64,000 nt of DNA from Malachius bipustulatus (lineage: Eukaryota; Arthropoda; Insecta; Coleoptera; Melyridae): contig OU342637.1 of NCBI GenBank assembly GCA_910589415.1, forward strand, positions 30,720,162-30,784,161. The letters run 5' to 3'. This document shows, piece by piece, positions 12,401 to 27,400 of the stretch; position 1 is the stretch's first letter; each line of letters opens with the position of its first letter. Position numbers and translations under genes: made by a program. The notes below the pieces were generated by a model. It ran no database searches. It saw only the letters and a program-made list of their open reading frames with translations, and was not told the origin of the DNA.

Positions 12401-15400
12401 GTGTGGATACCTCCAACACCGACTCCGTAGCCGACCAAGAACACGAAAATTCGAACCTGTCCCTAAGGAAACGAGCAACCCGGAAATCAACCAGGTCTCC
12501 TCCAGAAACTGCAAGGAAACGAGCAACCCGGAAATCAACCAGGTCTCCTCCAAAAACTACAAGGAAACGAGCAACCAGGATCAACCAGGTCTCCTCCGAA
12601 ATCAAAGGTCAGAAATATATTTTTACAACAATTTTGGAAACAATTATACGAGTATTATACTCATAATCAATCAAGGTTCACAAGAAACCATATATATATA
12701 ATAATTAAAGAAGAATCATAACAATTGAAGAACACCAGAAGCAACGACGCTTGTGTTTTAACGTTTTTAACATTTAATTTTTATTCACGTCTTAAGAATC
12801 AAGTTAATACAAGAAAGCTGAGTTTAATTAATGTTATTTTGCATGACAAATTTTGCATTACCTTTATTTTTAGAAACAAATTTTATTTTGTAATTTTAAG
12901 ATTTTCATTTTAAGTGTAGCAATCACACTTTTATAACCACGAAATATTTGTTGTTTTTATACCCAGTATATAAAAATAGTAAATAACTCAAGTAACCCCT
13001 AATCTTTGCTGTGTGAGAGATTATTCGTGCAGTACGTATATAGGAAAATTGCAGATATTTAGATTTTTATTGCATTTTATGTATATTTTATATGTATATA
13101 ACTAACCCCTATTATACCTTTCTTCTTGCCTTCCTGAAACCCTTAAATCAGAAAGCGATTCAAAAACAACTATTGACATTTCGTAAAATTTCGATAAATA
13201 TTTACCCTCTTTTTTTTAACATGCAGACTCAAGTCTAAGTACTTACGTACTATCTAAATAATTTTATTTTTACCACCAAAGACATTATTTTTATGAGTGA
13301 CTCTGAGCAATCTGTAGAATACACTAGCGGAAACGAATCGTTAGGTAATCCAGAAGGAATAGAAAGTCTAGAAGGTGAGGACTTAAACGTATCAATTGAC
13401 CAACTTGCTCTCGATCAGGGAAACGAACATATTCTTGTAAATAATCCAATAAATATGGCACCCCCTGACACTAGATCGAATGCCAATGCAGCATAAACCA
13501 ACCAACCTTCGGTTGAAACCCTAATTTCTTCAGCGAGAAATTACGGGGAAATCCTCCCCAAATTCTCCGGACAACCATCTACCCTGGAAACATTCATCCT
13601 AAAAATAGACCCTTACTATCATAGGTACGGGAACAGCAATGACGATACCCTTAATCAGTATGTTTTTTGTATGATCTGCAATAAACTAGAGAAGGAAGCA
13701 AATGATTTCGTGAGTTGTCGATCCGACTTAACGGATTGGCCTTCTTTAAAGCAGGCACTCCGAAATAAATTTGGCGATTTTACCGATCGCAGGATTTTGG
13801 CTCACCAATTCAAAACTTTAAGAATTCGGAACCAAGAAAATGTAAATGACTTCATTGAACGTATCAAAACGTTGCAAACCCAACTAGACATAAAAACCCA
13901 AATGGACGACGACATTACTAACAACCAGAAAATCGTATACAAAGAAATTAACGAGCAGACAGCGCTCGAAGTGCTGTATAACAACTGTCCTCCCTTATTG
14001 CAAACCATTTTGGATATTAAATCACCAAAATCCCTGACAAAAGCGAATAGCATTGTGCTAAACTATATAAGTAAACATCCGCACGAAAAGACACATAAAT
14101 CAGGTATGCAAAAACCGCCGGAAAATTATAAAGTCAGTCCTGTGTATAGACCGTCCTTTACTCCGAATTATTTCCCAAACCAACGGTCAAACAATTTCTA
14201 TAATACAAGTAATTCGCCCGTTCAACAGGCTACAAGACCAGCGTTCAATCCGATTCGCCCAGCGAATTTCAATTTTCAAAATGCACAACCTATAAATTCC
14301 CAACGAATGCATGCATCTCAATTCTCCAATAATGCGTTCGGTACTAACGGGCAAATTAATCGAACGAACCCCTCTACAAACAGACCAACGCCTATGTTCA
14401 CAAACAACGCGAGATCTCTAAATAGATCATTGAACTCAAACTTTAAAAATTGGCGTCAGCCAAGACCACAGATTAATTATACAGAAGTCCTTTCTGCAGA
14501 AATGCAAGATGTAGAACTTACACCTGGTCAAACCGAGTACATGAACGAGGTTCACGACCCCAGCTATCTGCCATATGATGACGAACATAATTACTTCGGT
14601 AATAATGTAAGTTGTGACTATGAAGCGAATCCGCAAGATATTCAATCTCGTGATATAGAGCACGAATTCCATGACCAAGATCCATCTAAGGTTGAAAATT
14701 TTCGTCAACTTGCGACAGACGAAAAACAAACCTAGCCATAACCAAAAACTACGACTATTATAAAATGCCAATAGATCCAATATTACCATGCCTTAAATTT
14801 GACAACCCCGAGTTAAATATGATGATAGACACAGGTTCCACTCACTCGCTTATTAATCCAGACATTGTTAACAAATATTTCCTTGACTATGTGTATGACG
14901 AGGATTTTATTTTGAAAACAATAGGAAATGAATCTAGACATCAAAGATGCGTAATCATAGATCTTTTTAAGGTAGGTCAATTTATAAAACTTTTCATTGT
15001 TAACTTCCATCACAGTTTTGATATTCTAATAGGCTCCAATATTTTACAAATAACCAATGCAGAAATTAATTATGCACTTGGAACGGTAAAGTTAAATGAC
15101 CTAACTCACCAGCTGCTGAAATATGATCCCAAGGTAGCGGACTGTAATAACGAAATAGAACAAGAAGTGACTAAAGTGAAAGTCCCCATTAAAATAAGAA
15201 AAGGCACAGTGTTAATACCGACACAATATGTGAGCGGCGGAGTAATTCCTGACACTATAACAACGGCAGATAACTACCACTGCGAGGTACCAGTAATACG
15301 AAACCTCGAAGAATTGCCTAGACAATTCAAGGAGCAAATTCACGCCCAACACATTAATAAAAACGAAACTGATATTTGCAATGCAACAAGACCTGATGCA

Positions 15401-18400
15401 TCTATTAATTACTTACCATCCTTAGATCTAAGTCACTTACCTATCTCAAAACGAAACTTGACCCAAAAATTATGTGAGAAATATCAAGACATCTTTTATC
15501 GTGAAGGTGACATCTTAACCTTTTCCAACAGTACGAAACATCAAATTCCGTTGAAAACAGACGAAATTGTTTTTTCAAAACCGTATCGTTTTCCACACAT
15601 TCAACGAAACGAAATCAATAAGCAACTTGCCGAAATGATGAGACAAAACATCATCACCGAGAGTGATTCCCCTTATTGCTCTCCAATCTTTTTAGTTCCA
15701 AAGAAACCAGATAAGAATGGAGAAAAGTCTTGGCGCATGGTGGTGGATTTTCGAAAGTTGAATGAAAAGACTGTTGAAGACAAGTATCCAATACCCAATA
15801 TTGCCACAGTCCTAGATCTGTTAGGAAATTCCGTAATATTCTCAAAACTAGATCTTAAGAGCGGATACTGGCAAATAGAAATCGACCCCAAGGACCAACA
15901 TAAAACGGCGTTCTCGACAGAACAAGGTCACTGGCACTTTTTACGCATGCCCTTTGGTTTAAGGAATGCACCAGCTTGCTTCGCCAGAGTGATGAACAAC
16001 GTTTTAAAAGGTCTGATTAATGATATATGTCTCGTTTATCTGGACGATATCATTGTGTTAGGTAAATCTTTCGAAGAACATTTGAACAATCTCCAATTAG
16101 TCTTTCAAAGGCTAAGAGAGCACAGATTCAAGGTTCAGCTTGAAAAATCTGAATTTTGCCTGACCGAAATCGAGTACCTAGGTCATTTAGTAACGAACAC
16201 CGGCATCAAACCAAATCCCAAACTGGTAGAAAAAATAAAAAATGTTAAACTACCGATCACCCAGAAACAAATCAAATCTTTTCTCGGACTCACCGGCTAC
16301 TATCGGAAATTCGTAAAAAATTACGCAACTATCACCAAACCTATGACGCGTTGCCTTAAAAAGGGAAACAAAATAGAACACAGTCCCGAGTTCGTCCAAG
16401 CTTTTGAAACTATTAAGAAAATAATCACAAATCCTCCGGTCCTAAGCTATCCCGATTTCACGAAACCCTTCAACGTGACAACGGACGCATCAAGCGTAGG
16501 GATTGGCGCAGTACTCTCGCAAGGGCCCATAGGGAGCGATAAACCCATCATGTTCATAAGTAAAACCTTAAACGAGCATGAAGTAAATTACACAACCAAT
16601 GAAAGGGAGTGTTTAGCGGTAATATGGGCAACCAAGATGTTCAGACCCTATATTTTGGGACATGAAATACATATCATCACTGACCATCAGCCCTTAAAAT
16701 GGCTATTTAATTACAAAGACCCCACTTCTAAAGTAATCCGATGGAGATTAAAACTAGAAGAGTTCAAATATACCATTCATTATAAAAAGGGCAAATACAA
16801 CACCAATGCCGACTTTCTTTCCCGTTTAGAGGCAAACCCCGTGGAAGTAAGCACCCCCGATGACCTCCTGTCACTATTTAACAACCCAGGCGACATCGCA
16901 GAGCGTCCACCTCTACAAGTTCATGAACTCGATGAACAACTAGAAAATCTAAATGCTCTCCCGAAAGTAAAAACAACTACTCCTCGTAAAGAAAAATCAA
17001 GTAGTAAAATAAACATAATTTCGGATATTAGAATCGAACCATCAACACTTCCAAGAACTCCCCTACCAGAAAATCCTGAAAATAACTCTGATGCTAGTCA
17101 ACACTCGCAAGCGGAGAATGTAAACGCGACGTTACCGATCACGGATAAACCAATTAACTTTTATAAAAAACAATTTATCTTTAGCTTTAGAGCACAACCA
17201 GAATTACGCAGAAATTCAGTTTTTGGTAAAGATAAATTCTTAGTCAGTATTACTTACAATAATTATGACAGCGAGATACGAAACGTACTTAAAGAATATG
17301 CTGATCCTCAAACTACGAATGCAATTCATTGTACGCGACCAGAATTTTACGAAACCTTAGCCACCCTCGTGAACAATATGTTCGATAACGCTATAAAATT
17401 TACGTATAGTCATAAAAACTTACAAGATGTGACAGACTTGCCTTTTAGAAGAACCCTGTTGAATCAATTTCACGCCCCAAATCATCGAGGAGCTCAAGAG
17501 CTAACCTCCGAACTTTCCAGAACATACTACTGGCCAAATTTAAATGTTGATTGTCAAAAATATGTCGACGAATGTACAGTCTGCCAGCAAGCAAAGTACG
17601 AACGTCACCCCGAACGATATAAATTGAGACTGACACCTACAGTCAAGGCCCCTTTTGAACTTGTATTCATGGATATCTTTTCCATACGAAACAAGAAATA
17701 CTTGACGGCAATAGATTCGTTCACTAAGTACGTTATGTACGAAAAACTAAATTCCCTAAATACAGCCGACATAGCAGAAGCATATATTAGCCTCTTTTCG
17801 CACTACAAATTGCCGAAAACTTTAGTTACGGATAACCAATTCGACGTTAGCCTATTTAAAGATCTTTTAAAGGTACACAAAATAGCGCATCATCTAATAA
17901 CGCCCAAACATCCAAACAGTAACAGTCCGATAGAAAGAGCTCATGGAACTCTTCTTGAAATAATTAAAACTATTACTGTTTCTAAAGAGAAAATTCTAAA
18001 TTTAAACGTTTTCGAGAATGCGGTGATTATTTATAACAGAACCATACATTCCCAAACAAATTACAAACCAATTGAATTACTCTATGGTCACCTAGAAGCG
18101 AATGATCTACTAGATGTGTTAGATGAAAGCTTTTACTTTCAATACTCAAACGAACTGTATAATAGAATTCATGCACTATATAATTCAGTTCATAATGAAG
18201 AACTAGAACGCAAACGGAAGCGACTAGTGTACGAAAATCAAAGAAGAAAAGACTTTGAACCACTATCACAGAATCAGCCCGTGTATATAAAAGATCCCCA
18301 GCGAGATAAAACCGCAGCACCGTATAAAATGATACACGCCAAAGAAGACTTAGGCGATAAAGTGCTGACAAGCAAAGACAAAATCTACCACAAACAAGAA

Positions 18401-21400
18401 CTAAAACCTATTCGAAAGTCACAACTAACGAAGGCTTTTGTTCCAGATGAACCTGTCGGTAGGCCCAGCACTAGTAGTCTTACTACTTAACCTTATTCAA
18501 CTAAACTACGCCCAACGCATAGAAATTAAGAATCTCAAAAACAATCCTGGAATTTTACCTCTGAGATTAGGCATGACAAGGATACAAGTCACCCATCACA
18601 CATTTTTACATAACTATCCTCTGACAAACATTCGCAATCAGATTCAAAGACTTGACAAAATAATTAGCGACGTACATGTTAGGATTCGTCAAGAGAACAG
18701 TACTGACCATACGAAAACGATGGCAAGAACTGAACTCTCATACCTAAAAGTAGAAACCGTTCACTTAAAATCTCAAATCAAATTAATCCATCCTGATGCA
18801 CTAACATCCCCAAAAAACAGAACCGAACGAGGATTATTCAATGGTATCGGATCCATTTTCAAGTTTATTTCCGGAAATCTAGACGCTGACGACGGCGAAA
18901 GATACGATGAGGCCATTTCAAAATTATCCAATAATCAAGAAAACATAATAAAACATTTTAATAAGCAACTGTCCATGAACAGCAGATTAATCCAAAATTT
19001 CCAACAAATAATAGGAAACATCTCCTCAAATTTCGATCAAATAAGTTTTACGTTAAAAGCAATACGCGAACAAGATCTACTAGCAACACTGACCTTGTTA
19101 AGAATTAGTGTCTCTGAACTGCAGAATTTAATAACAAATATTCATGCAGCAGTCAGCTTTGCAATGCTTAAACAGCTACACCTTACTGTGATTAACGAAG
19201 ATCAGATTACTGAAATGAAAAGGGAATTGAACAAGTTTCATGATAAGGACAATTACTACTCTATGGATAATGTATTATTTCTAAGAACAATTAGCGTAGA
19301 TTTCTATATCACGCCAGAGCACGTAGTTTTTCTTTTACACATTCCCATCCTTGACCCTCAAATGTATAATCTCTATCATCTATACTCCGTTCCAACTTCT
19401 AATAACACGGTGATAATTCCACCAACGCCATATGTTGCTATGAAAGAGAATTCCATCTACTATCTTAAAGAGAATTGTCGCTTTTTGCAACAACAATATT
19501 ATTGCTCAATTGATAAAGTAGAAAGAAACTTTCAGCAAGATGTGTGCATTAAAAATTTGTTAAAAGTAACAGGATACCCAAATTGTAAACATGTTCCTAT
19601 AAATGTGAGTGATCCATTAGTGGAGACAATCAGTGATCAGAAATATCTGGTGATTTTACCTACAGAGACTCTGATACACAAAAAGTGCGTAAACGAGGAA
19701 GTGCAGAAACTAACAGGTGTATTTTTAATAGACGTGCCTTACTCTTGTTCTTTCACCACAAAAGAATTTACCTATAGTAATTTAGAAGGACAAATAAAGG
19801 AAGAACCTGTTTACCTTCCTCCTGTCGACAAAGAAGTCATGAATGTCAAACCAATCCAGCTTAATTCGAAATCAATCAATTTAGACAAACTGTCAAGTTT
19901 AACCCTTCAGGCAAACGACCCAATTTTAGAGGTACCAATAATACAAGCAAATTGGTTTCATTCAAGTCTAACAATCTGTCTTGTACTAATTATATTCATT
20001 ATATTTGTAATATTATACTGTAAGAGGAATTACTTTCGCAAGTGTCTCAAGCCAGATAAAACTAGTGTGGATAAAGGAGAAAGCGCTCCACTCGAAGCAT
20101 TTCCTGCACCCGCACCACGAAAGTAATTCAAAAATAAGAATTTTAATGTACTAGAATAAGTTAATAAATACCCTAGAATAATAAGATTGGTTACTGCATT
20201 ATTATGTAAGATGCGAACCCAAAAGAAATCAAACAATATTAGCCAAAATCATAATCATTATGATGTCAATGTGAATTCATGGAATCAAATTAATTTTCGT
20301 TTTCATTTTTTCGAAATCAAATTTTCCCCATGAATTCCCATCTCAGAAGGGAGGAGTCAATATGACAACACTGTACACTGTGCAACAAATAAAATGCATT
20401 CCTGCATTTTACTCCCGTTTTCCCGCTAATCAAGCATTGTTGCTTTAACATCGAATAGTTAATTTTACTGTAACTCACTAAGTCTACGATATGCTTTCGA
20501 CGGGTTCACATCGCAGTTGACGAATATAATTTATTGCTGTTTAGGAAAAGTCCTAAGTGTACTTATCGGAAATATATAAATGTAAAACCAACATCTTGTT
20601 TTACTAGTAGGCTTCACTAATTGTATTGGTTTCTAATTAAATCAACCTTTTTAAAAAAGGTAAATTAGAAAACAAATACATAACTTTCTTGAATAGTGAA
20701 CCGGTTTGGGGGACTTTTTGTGATACTTCAGCCCTCTAAAGAATTCTTCATAAGTATAATTCATAAAAAATGTTTCTAACTTTTCTGAATTTTAGCTGAT
20801 TCTGGTAAATAAATTTGTTTCAATTCTTTAATTTTATTTTATTATTTTTAATTATATAATTCAACAAAACCAAAAGTGAAGAAAAAAATTACAAGAGAAA
20901 AACGCAAAATTCATGGTGTGGTGACCACTTCTTAGCCTTAACGAAAATATGAAGCAAAAACTTCCCACATATTTGATGTGAGAGCGTAAAAGAGCGGAAA
21001 ATAGATCATACCACATTATTAGGAATTAAAAAAAAGATTAAAGAAATCAAAAAAATCAAATAAATCAAAAAAATCACGATTTTTTTGATTTTTTTAATTA
21101 AAATCATTGATTTTTGATTTTTATAAAAAAATCATGATTTTTTCATGATTCTATTATAATGTTCTGAAACAATCTTGAATAATCTGTGCAGGATGAAGGA
21201 CCAACATATTTTTTTTATGATATTATCTCTATTGATAAGTACTTCATTTATTGAGACATAATTATTTTTGTCAAAATTTACGTTCATCTTTAGAACAACA
21301 AGAAGCGACCAGCTGGCATTGCGTGTGGAGAGCGAACACAGCCATACCCGTGCAGCATCTCGCCTTCAGTCCCGACGGTACGCTATTTGCGACTTGCGGC

Positions 21401-24400
21401 GAAAACGATCGCTTAGTGAAGATCTGGTACGAGAATAAACACTGTGAGTCGCTTGAAACGAAACGATAATAATTTAACATCCTTGAAAGTGAAAACACTC
21501 TCATCCGCGTGAAATCAAAAATTTTCCAGTTCTAACGGCTCCGAAGACCGTCGAGGGAGCCGCCGTCGATTTGGAGTATGGCTTTGTCTACATCGCCCAT
21601 CCCAGATCCGTGACCCATCTCTCGTGGCGCACTACCAGCAAATACATGCCCAAGTGAGTTTGCCTGATGCCCTTCCCGATTGCTCGCTTGATTAATTGAA
21701 CTTTTTATTCTAAATAATCGCCATCGTCTCAGGGGATCGGTCTCGAACATGCTGGTGACCTCTTGCAAGGACAACATCTGCCGGATATGGGTGGAGACGG
21801 TGCTGCCGGAAGACGGTCTCGTCAACCTGTCCCAGCTGGATCCGCAGGCGAACCATCCGAAATTCAGGACGCACAGACACAAGCACAGATTCATGCAACG
21901 TCTCAAACACATGAAGTGAGCTTAGAGACACCTTTTCTGTTTCACGCAAGTGAATAATTCTCTTTTTTTTTTTTGTCGACAGGACCTGCTTTCATATTCG
22001 CCGACACGCCAAGAACAACGCCCAAGGCCTGACGGGCGCCTCCACCATCATTCCCACTCTGCCGTCCACCTATTCGGTGCACGATTTCCACTCGTACGGT
22101 TACCACGGGACCGGAGTGACTCCGGGGCTCCATTTCCACCTGGCCGCCTCCGTAAACGCGGAGACCGACATACCGCTCGTTCCCAGCATCAGTTTCTGCA
22201 GCCCGAGACCCGCTTTCGTGCTGCACTGGCTCGACAACAAGGAGATGCATTTCAGTCTGCAGGCCGAGTCGCTGATCGAGGAGCTGACCAAGTAATTGTT
22301 TTTTGTTGTTTTGTCCACAGCACACGATACTTTTTAAGACATACAGTCATGTTAATCAGGGGGGGGGGTATTAAACTATTGAAATACTCTGAAGGAGGTA
22401 CGGTATAATTTGATTTATCATCTTTTCAGGCGTATCGTGGAGAACCCGGAACACGAACCCGGAGGAGAGGAGCCCTTGTGCGAGGCAGCGGGAAACGGAT
22501 CGGACGGTCTGGACGCTCGCATCGAAACTTTACTGAGGGATTGGCACCACAATCCGGATCTGTTGTTTAGCATACATCCGGTCGACGGGAGCTATTTAAT
22601 CTGGTGAGAGATCTCTTATCTGTTTAATGTTCAATTCGCTTTGATTCGATTTGATTGATTTTCGATTTTCTCTTCCAGGCTGGTCGAATGGCTGGACGAG
22701 TATCATCCGGGCTCCTTCAGACAGGCCCAGGTGTCGTTCTCGACTCGAATTCCCAATGCATTTCCTTTAGGTAAGGAAACTTATGCTCTATCGACCCTCA
22801 CTTGGTAGAATCTCTGCATACCATTGATTGACGATTGCTTTATCGAATAATTATTAGCAGCAACTAATTTGGCTCTTATGTTTGAGTGTAATTTCTGTGG
22901 TTTATGTAAAAAAAAAGAGTGGAATGTAAAAGTGTGGATTATATCGCATATCGCCTTGAAGCTGAGATTTTCATCTAAGCAATGGTTAGAAGCTGTGATT
23001 TAATTGAGTGTAGAGAAGTTTGAAGTTAATGAAAACCAATTGAAGAAACTGAAGCTGTTTTTTAGTGAGAATCTGATAAGGGATATAAAGAAAAACCGCA
23101 AAGTAATAACATTTATATAAATTGCCATCTTATATTCTAAAGAAAATAAATTACTCCTATAAACTCATATAAAAAAAATAAAATAATCATAATCATGGCA
23201 TCTGTTTGTGCTTTGTGCCTGCTGTAATGCTGGCTTCAATAGAAATAATGTTTGTCAGGATTTTTACCATGCAAATGAGGGAAATGGATTAAATTGCTCC
23301 TCTGCAACTGCCTCTGAGCTGTGAGTTATCAAGCGAAAAACAAAAAACCTCTTGGTTTATCGCAAACAATGCGTGCAGAATGGTGGAGATAGTCGTCGAC
23401 TTGTGAAAGTTATCTGTGAACTTATTTATAAATTTAAACGAAAATAAATGCAAGTTTTAAAGTAAGGAAGTGAAAATAAAGATATGGAAAGAATATCCTA
23501 CTATGAATAGTATAAAGAACGAAATGTTTTATGCTACTTATTAGTCTGAGCATGTTTTAGAGCATGGATCCTTGTGGCAAAAGCAACCTCGAACTATTAC
23601 CTGCTGCCTGCTGAAGTCTACAATGACCAAGTTTATTAAAGATAGTACAGCTGACATTGATATGATAAAAGAGTGTAGTAAGGAATTCGAAGGCAAATTA
23701 CCCCGCTATGATATTGAGGGGGGTAAACTCCCCCTTTCACCGATGGATGCTTCGAAAAATGCCATTGATATTTTGAACGAGATCGAGGACAGGAAAAGGT
23801 GTGAGAAAAATCTGCTAATTTTTGACATGCCCGAGCAAGTAAAAACTGATAGCCTTATACGTGATTATGATCTGGGTCTTGTTACACAAATCTTTGGCAC
23901 AATAGATCTCAACAGGTCGCAGTCACACCTACAGAAGGCCTCCCATTGACCATCACCTAAGGGCAGTTACCCCGAAGGCTCACAAATTGCTCGGATTTGT
24001 AAAACGCTCTTCAAGAGAATTTAAATCTGTTGTTTCCATTATCCACTTAAAATTAGACACAATTAACGAACACCTAAATCCTTACACTCAAACAATCCAG
24101 TAGAAAGATCACATTTTGCAAAACAACCACAAACTTTAACACAGTGGAACTTTCTGGAACAATAACTAACATCTGATGATGAACTTCTGATCGTTCTAAC
24201 CCCCGTTTTCGAATTTCCGCACAGGCGACTCCATGAGCATGTCGACCACGGTCAGCCTGTACAGCTCCACGCCGTTACTGAAACATCTCGTCAAAGACTG
24301 CCTGAACAGGGAACCGAACCTGGCCAGCGTGAAGGAAGAGGACGAGAGCAATCCGAATATCGAAGTAAGTCTTTTTTTTTTTGTTTTGACTCTTTTTACT

Positions 24401-27400
24401 CGACGCCTCTTGTTCCGAGACGGAGATTCAGTCGGAGGTGTTTTTTTTTTCAGGCGCAGAACAACGCGGACGAACAAATCGAGACCTGTCCGGTCGTTTC
24501 CCTGGTAACGAAACACGACAACGGAACGTTGAACCTCTGGCAGCTCACTTTCGCCGACAAGAGCAAGTTCAGCCACGTCCTGAGCATCGGCCACAAGAGC
24601 AGGGCTTCCGGCCATCGGTTCAGGGTGAACGACATCACATGTCATCCGGTGCTGCCGTTACTGTTGACCACCAGTCATCACAACATCGATCAGAACAAAT
24701 CCGCTCAGAATAAGGTTAGGGATGAATGAGTAACAAAACGTTTAATAACAAACACCCCTTATGTATGTACGAACACACCTACAAGAGTGAGAGCACTGCT
24801 TTTTCAGGGATTCTGCAGCGAACTGATTTTGTGGAAAGTGGACGCGGTGGGTCCCCTCTCGAAATCGGGTGGCATCTGCGAACTGGCTCGAATCAGCTCA
24901 CCGGAACAGTCGGCCTACAGTAACGTGGCGTGGATACCGACTCTGCTGCCTTCCAGCACTCTGGGCAACCTCTCGAATTCGCCGAGCGCCTGCTTCGTCG
25001 CCTCCGACGGGCACTGTCTCCGCGTCTATCAGGCCGTCATAGATGCCCGCACTCTGCTCGCCGATCTCTCCTTCAAGGAGAACAGGAAACGACAGGGAGA
25101 GGAAGAGGAGGAGGAGAGCATGTCGGACATGTCGAGTTTCAACGGCGGCGAAAGCCTGCTGGAGAACATCAACATCGTGTCACAGCAGAGCACCTCGAGG
25201 CCCGGCTGCATCATTCAGCTGGAGACGATCGCCGAGGCGATCCAGTGGCACAACACCACCTTCTTACACGTCTATCAGGAACAACTGATCACAGGTATCT
25301 CGATTGTCACTACTCGATCATTTTTTTTTTTTTTACATTTACCAACATTTAAATGGAGACAATTCCTATCACACCACTCCGCAATGCTCACCAAATCCCT
25401 CTGCAACATCTCAGCATCGCTAAAAATTTAAATTTTTTATTCGAGACATTTTATCAGAATGAGTCGCTTGAAGTTTTTCACTAGTTGCAATTCAAAACTG
25501 TGGGGTCCTTTGTCGCCAAAACGAATCTGGTAACTTTTAGTGCTGTAAATGATAATTTGTAGGTTACTCCTCTTAGTTTAAAGATGAAGAAGTATAGCTA
25601 TTGAGCAAGCAAAGGCAGCTAGTGATCATTTAATTTAATTTATTTCTTTAGACTCGTGCAATCCTGTTTTAAATACAGGCAGGAGTGCTTACTGGGGGTG
25701 GGGAACATAAATGAAACCCTGCAAACTAACACAACCCAAGAGATATAAAACCAGAACAACAGAAGTCTAGCTACGTAATGTTGCTTCTCCGTTGTATTAT
25801 TGAAGTTATTTAAAAATGTGAAACATAAAAATGTTTTTGTAGTAACACGAACGATTCGTTTCGCACCACAGGTCAGCGCGCGGCGCCAGTGAATCTGTCT
25901 AGTCACGACGCGATGGTCGACCTGCAGCAGTCGTCCGTCTTCGAGGAGCCGTTCTACATCGTCCTGCTCGACTGCACCGACCAGAACACGACCGTGCACA
26001 TGTGGAAGCTGACGATAGCGTCGAGCGAGGGCGAGGCGGCCCTCACGGCCAGCCAGATGTACGTGCCCGACTGCAATCTGGTGCAAGATGAGAACGACCT
26101 CTCCAGGAAGAATAGCCTCGAATCGCTGCACTTCAAACCTTCGAAACTGAGCCCGCACATCAGCATAACGACCCGGAAGGAGATCAAGCAGATGCTGCCC
26201 ATCCCGGACGGGGTCGAGATCGTCCACGCCGCCCCCGCCGCCGGACATCTCAGCTCCGCCTCGATTTATCCCGCCTGTCTGGCCCCGTACTGTTTCGCCA
26301 CCGCGTGCAGCGACGGCGTCATCCGTTTCTGGACCGTCACCACCAAAGACGTGAAGAAATACCGGCATCTCTTCTTGGAGGAAGAGGGCGAAATCATCAA
26401 CTCTGACAAGGTGAGTGAGAACTGGGTAAACGGGAACAATAGGAATTTTCAATAAATGAATTTCAGGTCTGGACAGAATGGAACATGGTGAACGAGTCGG
26501 CCATCGAGATCGAGGGTCAGGTGCTGCACATAAGCGTCGCGTACTCGGGCCGATTGGCGTGCGCCTACAAGTACGGGAAGAGCTTCACGAGACCGAACAA
26601 GAACGATCACGACTCGCGCTACATAAATCTCTGCGTCTCGATTTACGAGTGCGAGTCCACAGGCGGAACGGAATGGGTCCTGGAGGACGTCATCCACTTG
26701 AAGAACATCCACCTGCCGCGCATCAACATAGAGCGCCACCTCGATCTGCGCTACTTGTATGATTCGTCGACTCTGAGGAAGAAGCAGCGGATCAACGAGG
26801 TGATTCACACGTTCTCGAACGACGACAGGCAGACCCTGACACCGACCGAGCCGCACATCAAGCCCACTCTGCTGGCCGTGCCCAGCTTCACCACTCTACA
26901 GTCCCTGCGGAAGAGCATCTCGGAGATGGGCAACATCTGCCCGCTCACCCAGAAGCACATCGTTCAGCTGGACTGGGTCTCCAACGAGGACGGCTCGCAC
27001 ATTTTAACGGTCGCCTGCGGCAGCAAGATAATGCTGTACGCGCCCCTCTCCACCGACCTCGCCCAGGCCAACGTCAAGGCGATGAAAGAGTCGATCAACA
27101 ATTACAGGCCGATCCTTCGCAAGGCCAGCTCTCTCGCCCAGCCGATGTTCGTCGACGACTTCAAGTGGATGACGCTGAGGAAGATCGAGCTGCAGACGGC
27201 GGACGGGCTGCCCGCCCTCCCGATGCACATCAGCTGGGTCCGGGACGGGATCCTGGTCGTCGGGATGGACTCGGAGATGCACGTCTACACGCAGTGGAAG
27301 CCCGAGAATCAGGACTCGCGGCCGACGGACGCGTGCGAGCCGGACTCGAGGAACATGCGAGAGGTCGATTTCAGGACGCTGACGCAGGAGAACCAGCGCA

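Larger units (their letters stand above)
11860..20685 (+). mobile_element. Complete errantivirus (Ty3/gypsy endogenous retrovirus with env)
   Basis: A full provirus sits in sense orientation in Rbcn-3A intron 3. A TTCT duplication (11856-11859 and 20686-20689) encloses LTRs that begin AGTCAATATG and end ACATAACT. Order: 5' LTR, primer binding site, leader with a 48-bp tandem repeat, gag, pol, env, polypurine tract, 3' LTR. Length is 8,826 bp including a 149-bp MITE and its 3-bp duplication in the 5' LTR. By eye the 331-bp LTRs are identical apart from that MITE, so integration is recent. pol and env are open throughout; gag has one stop. AGT...ACT ends, the tRNA-Ser-type primer site and an env with a furin site place it with insect errantiviruses. 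Confidence 0.95.

Noticed and set aside
12382..12666. Basic repeated peptide ORF in the proviral leader
   Set aside because: It begins at GTG, has no ATG, and is open only because the 48-bp repeat is a multiple of three.
10890..21160. A single hAT-like element spanning the whole provirus region
   Set aside because: GATTTAAATCA-like sequence flanks both sides, but the expected inverse CAGGGTTCGCCC terminus is not found on the right.
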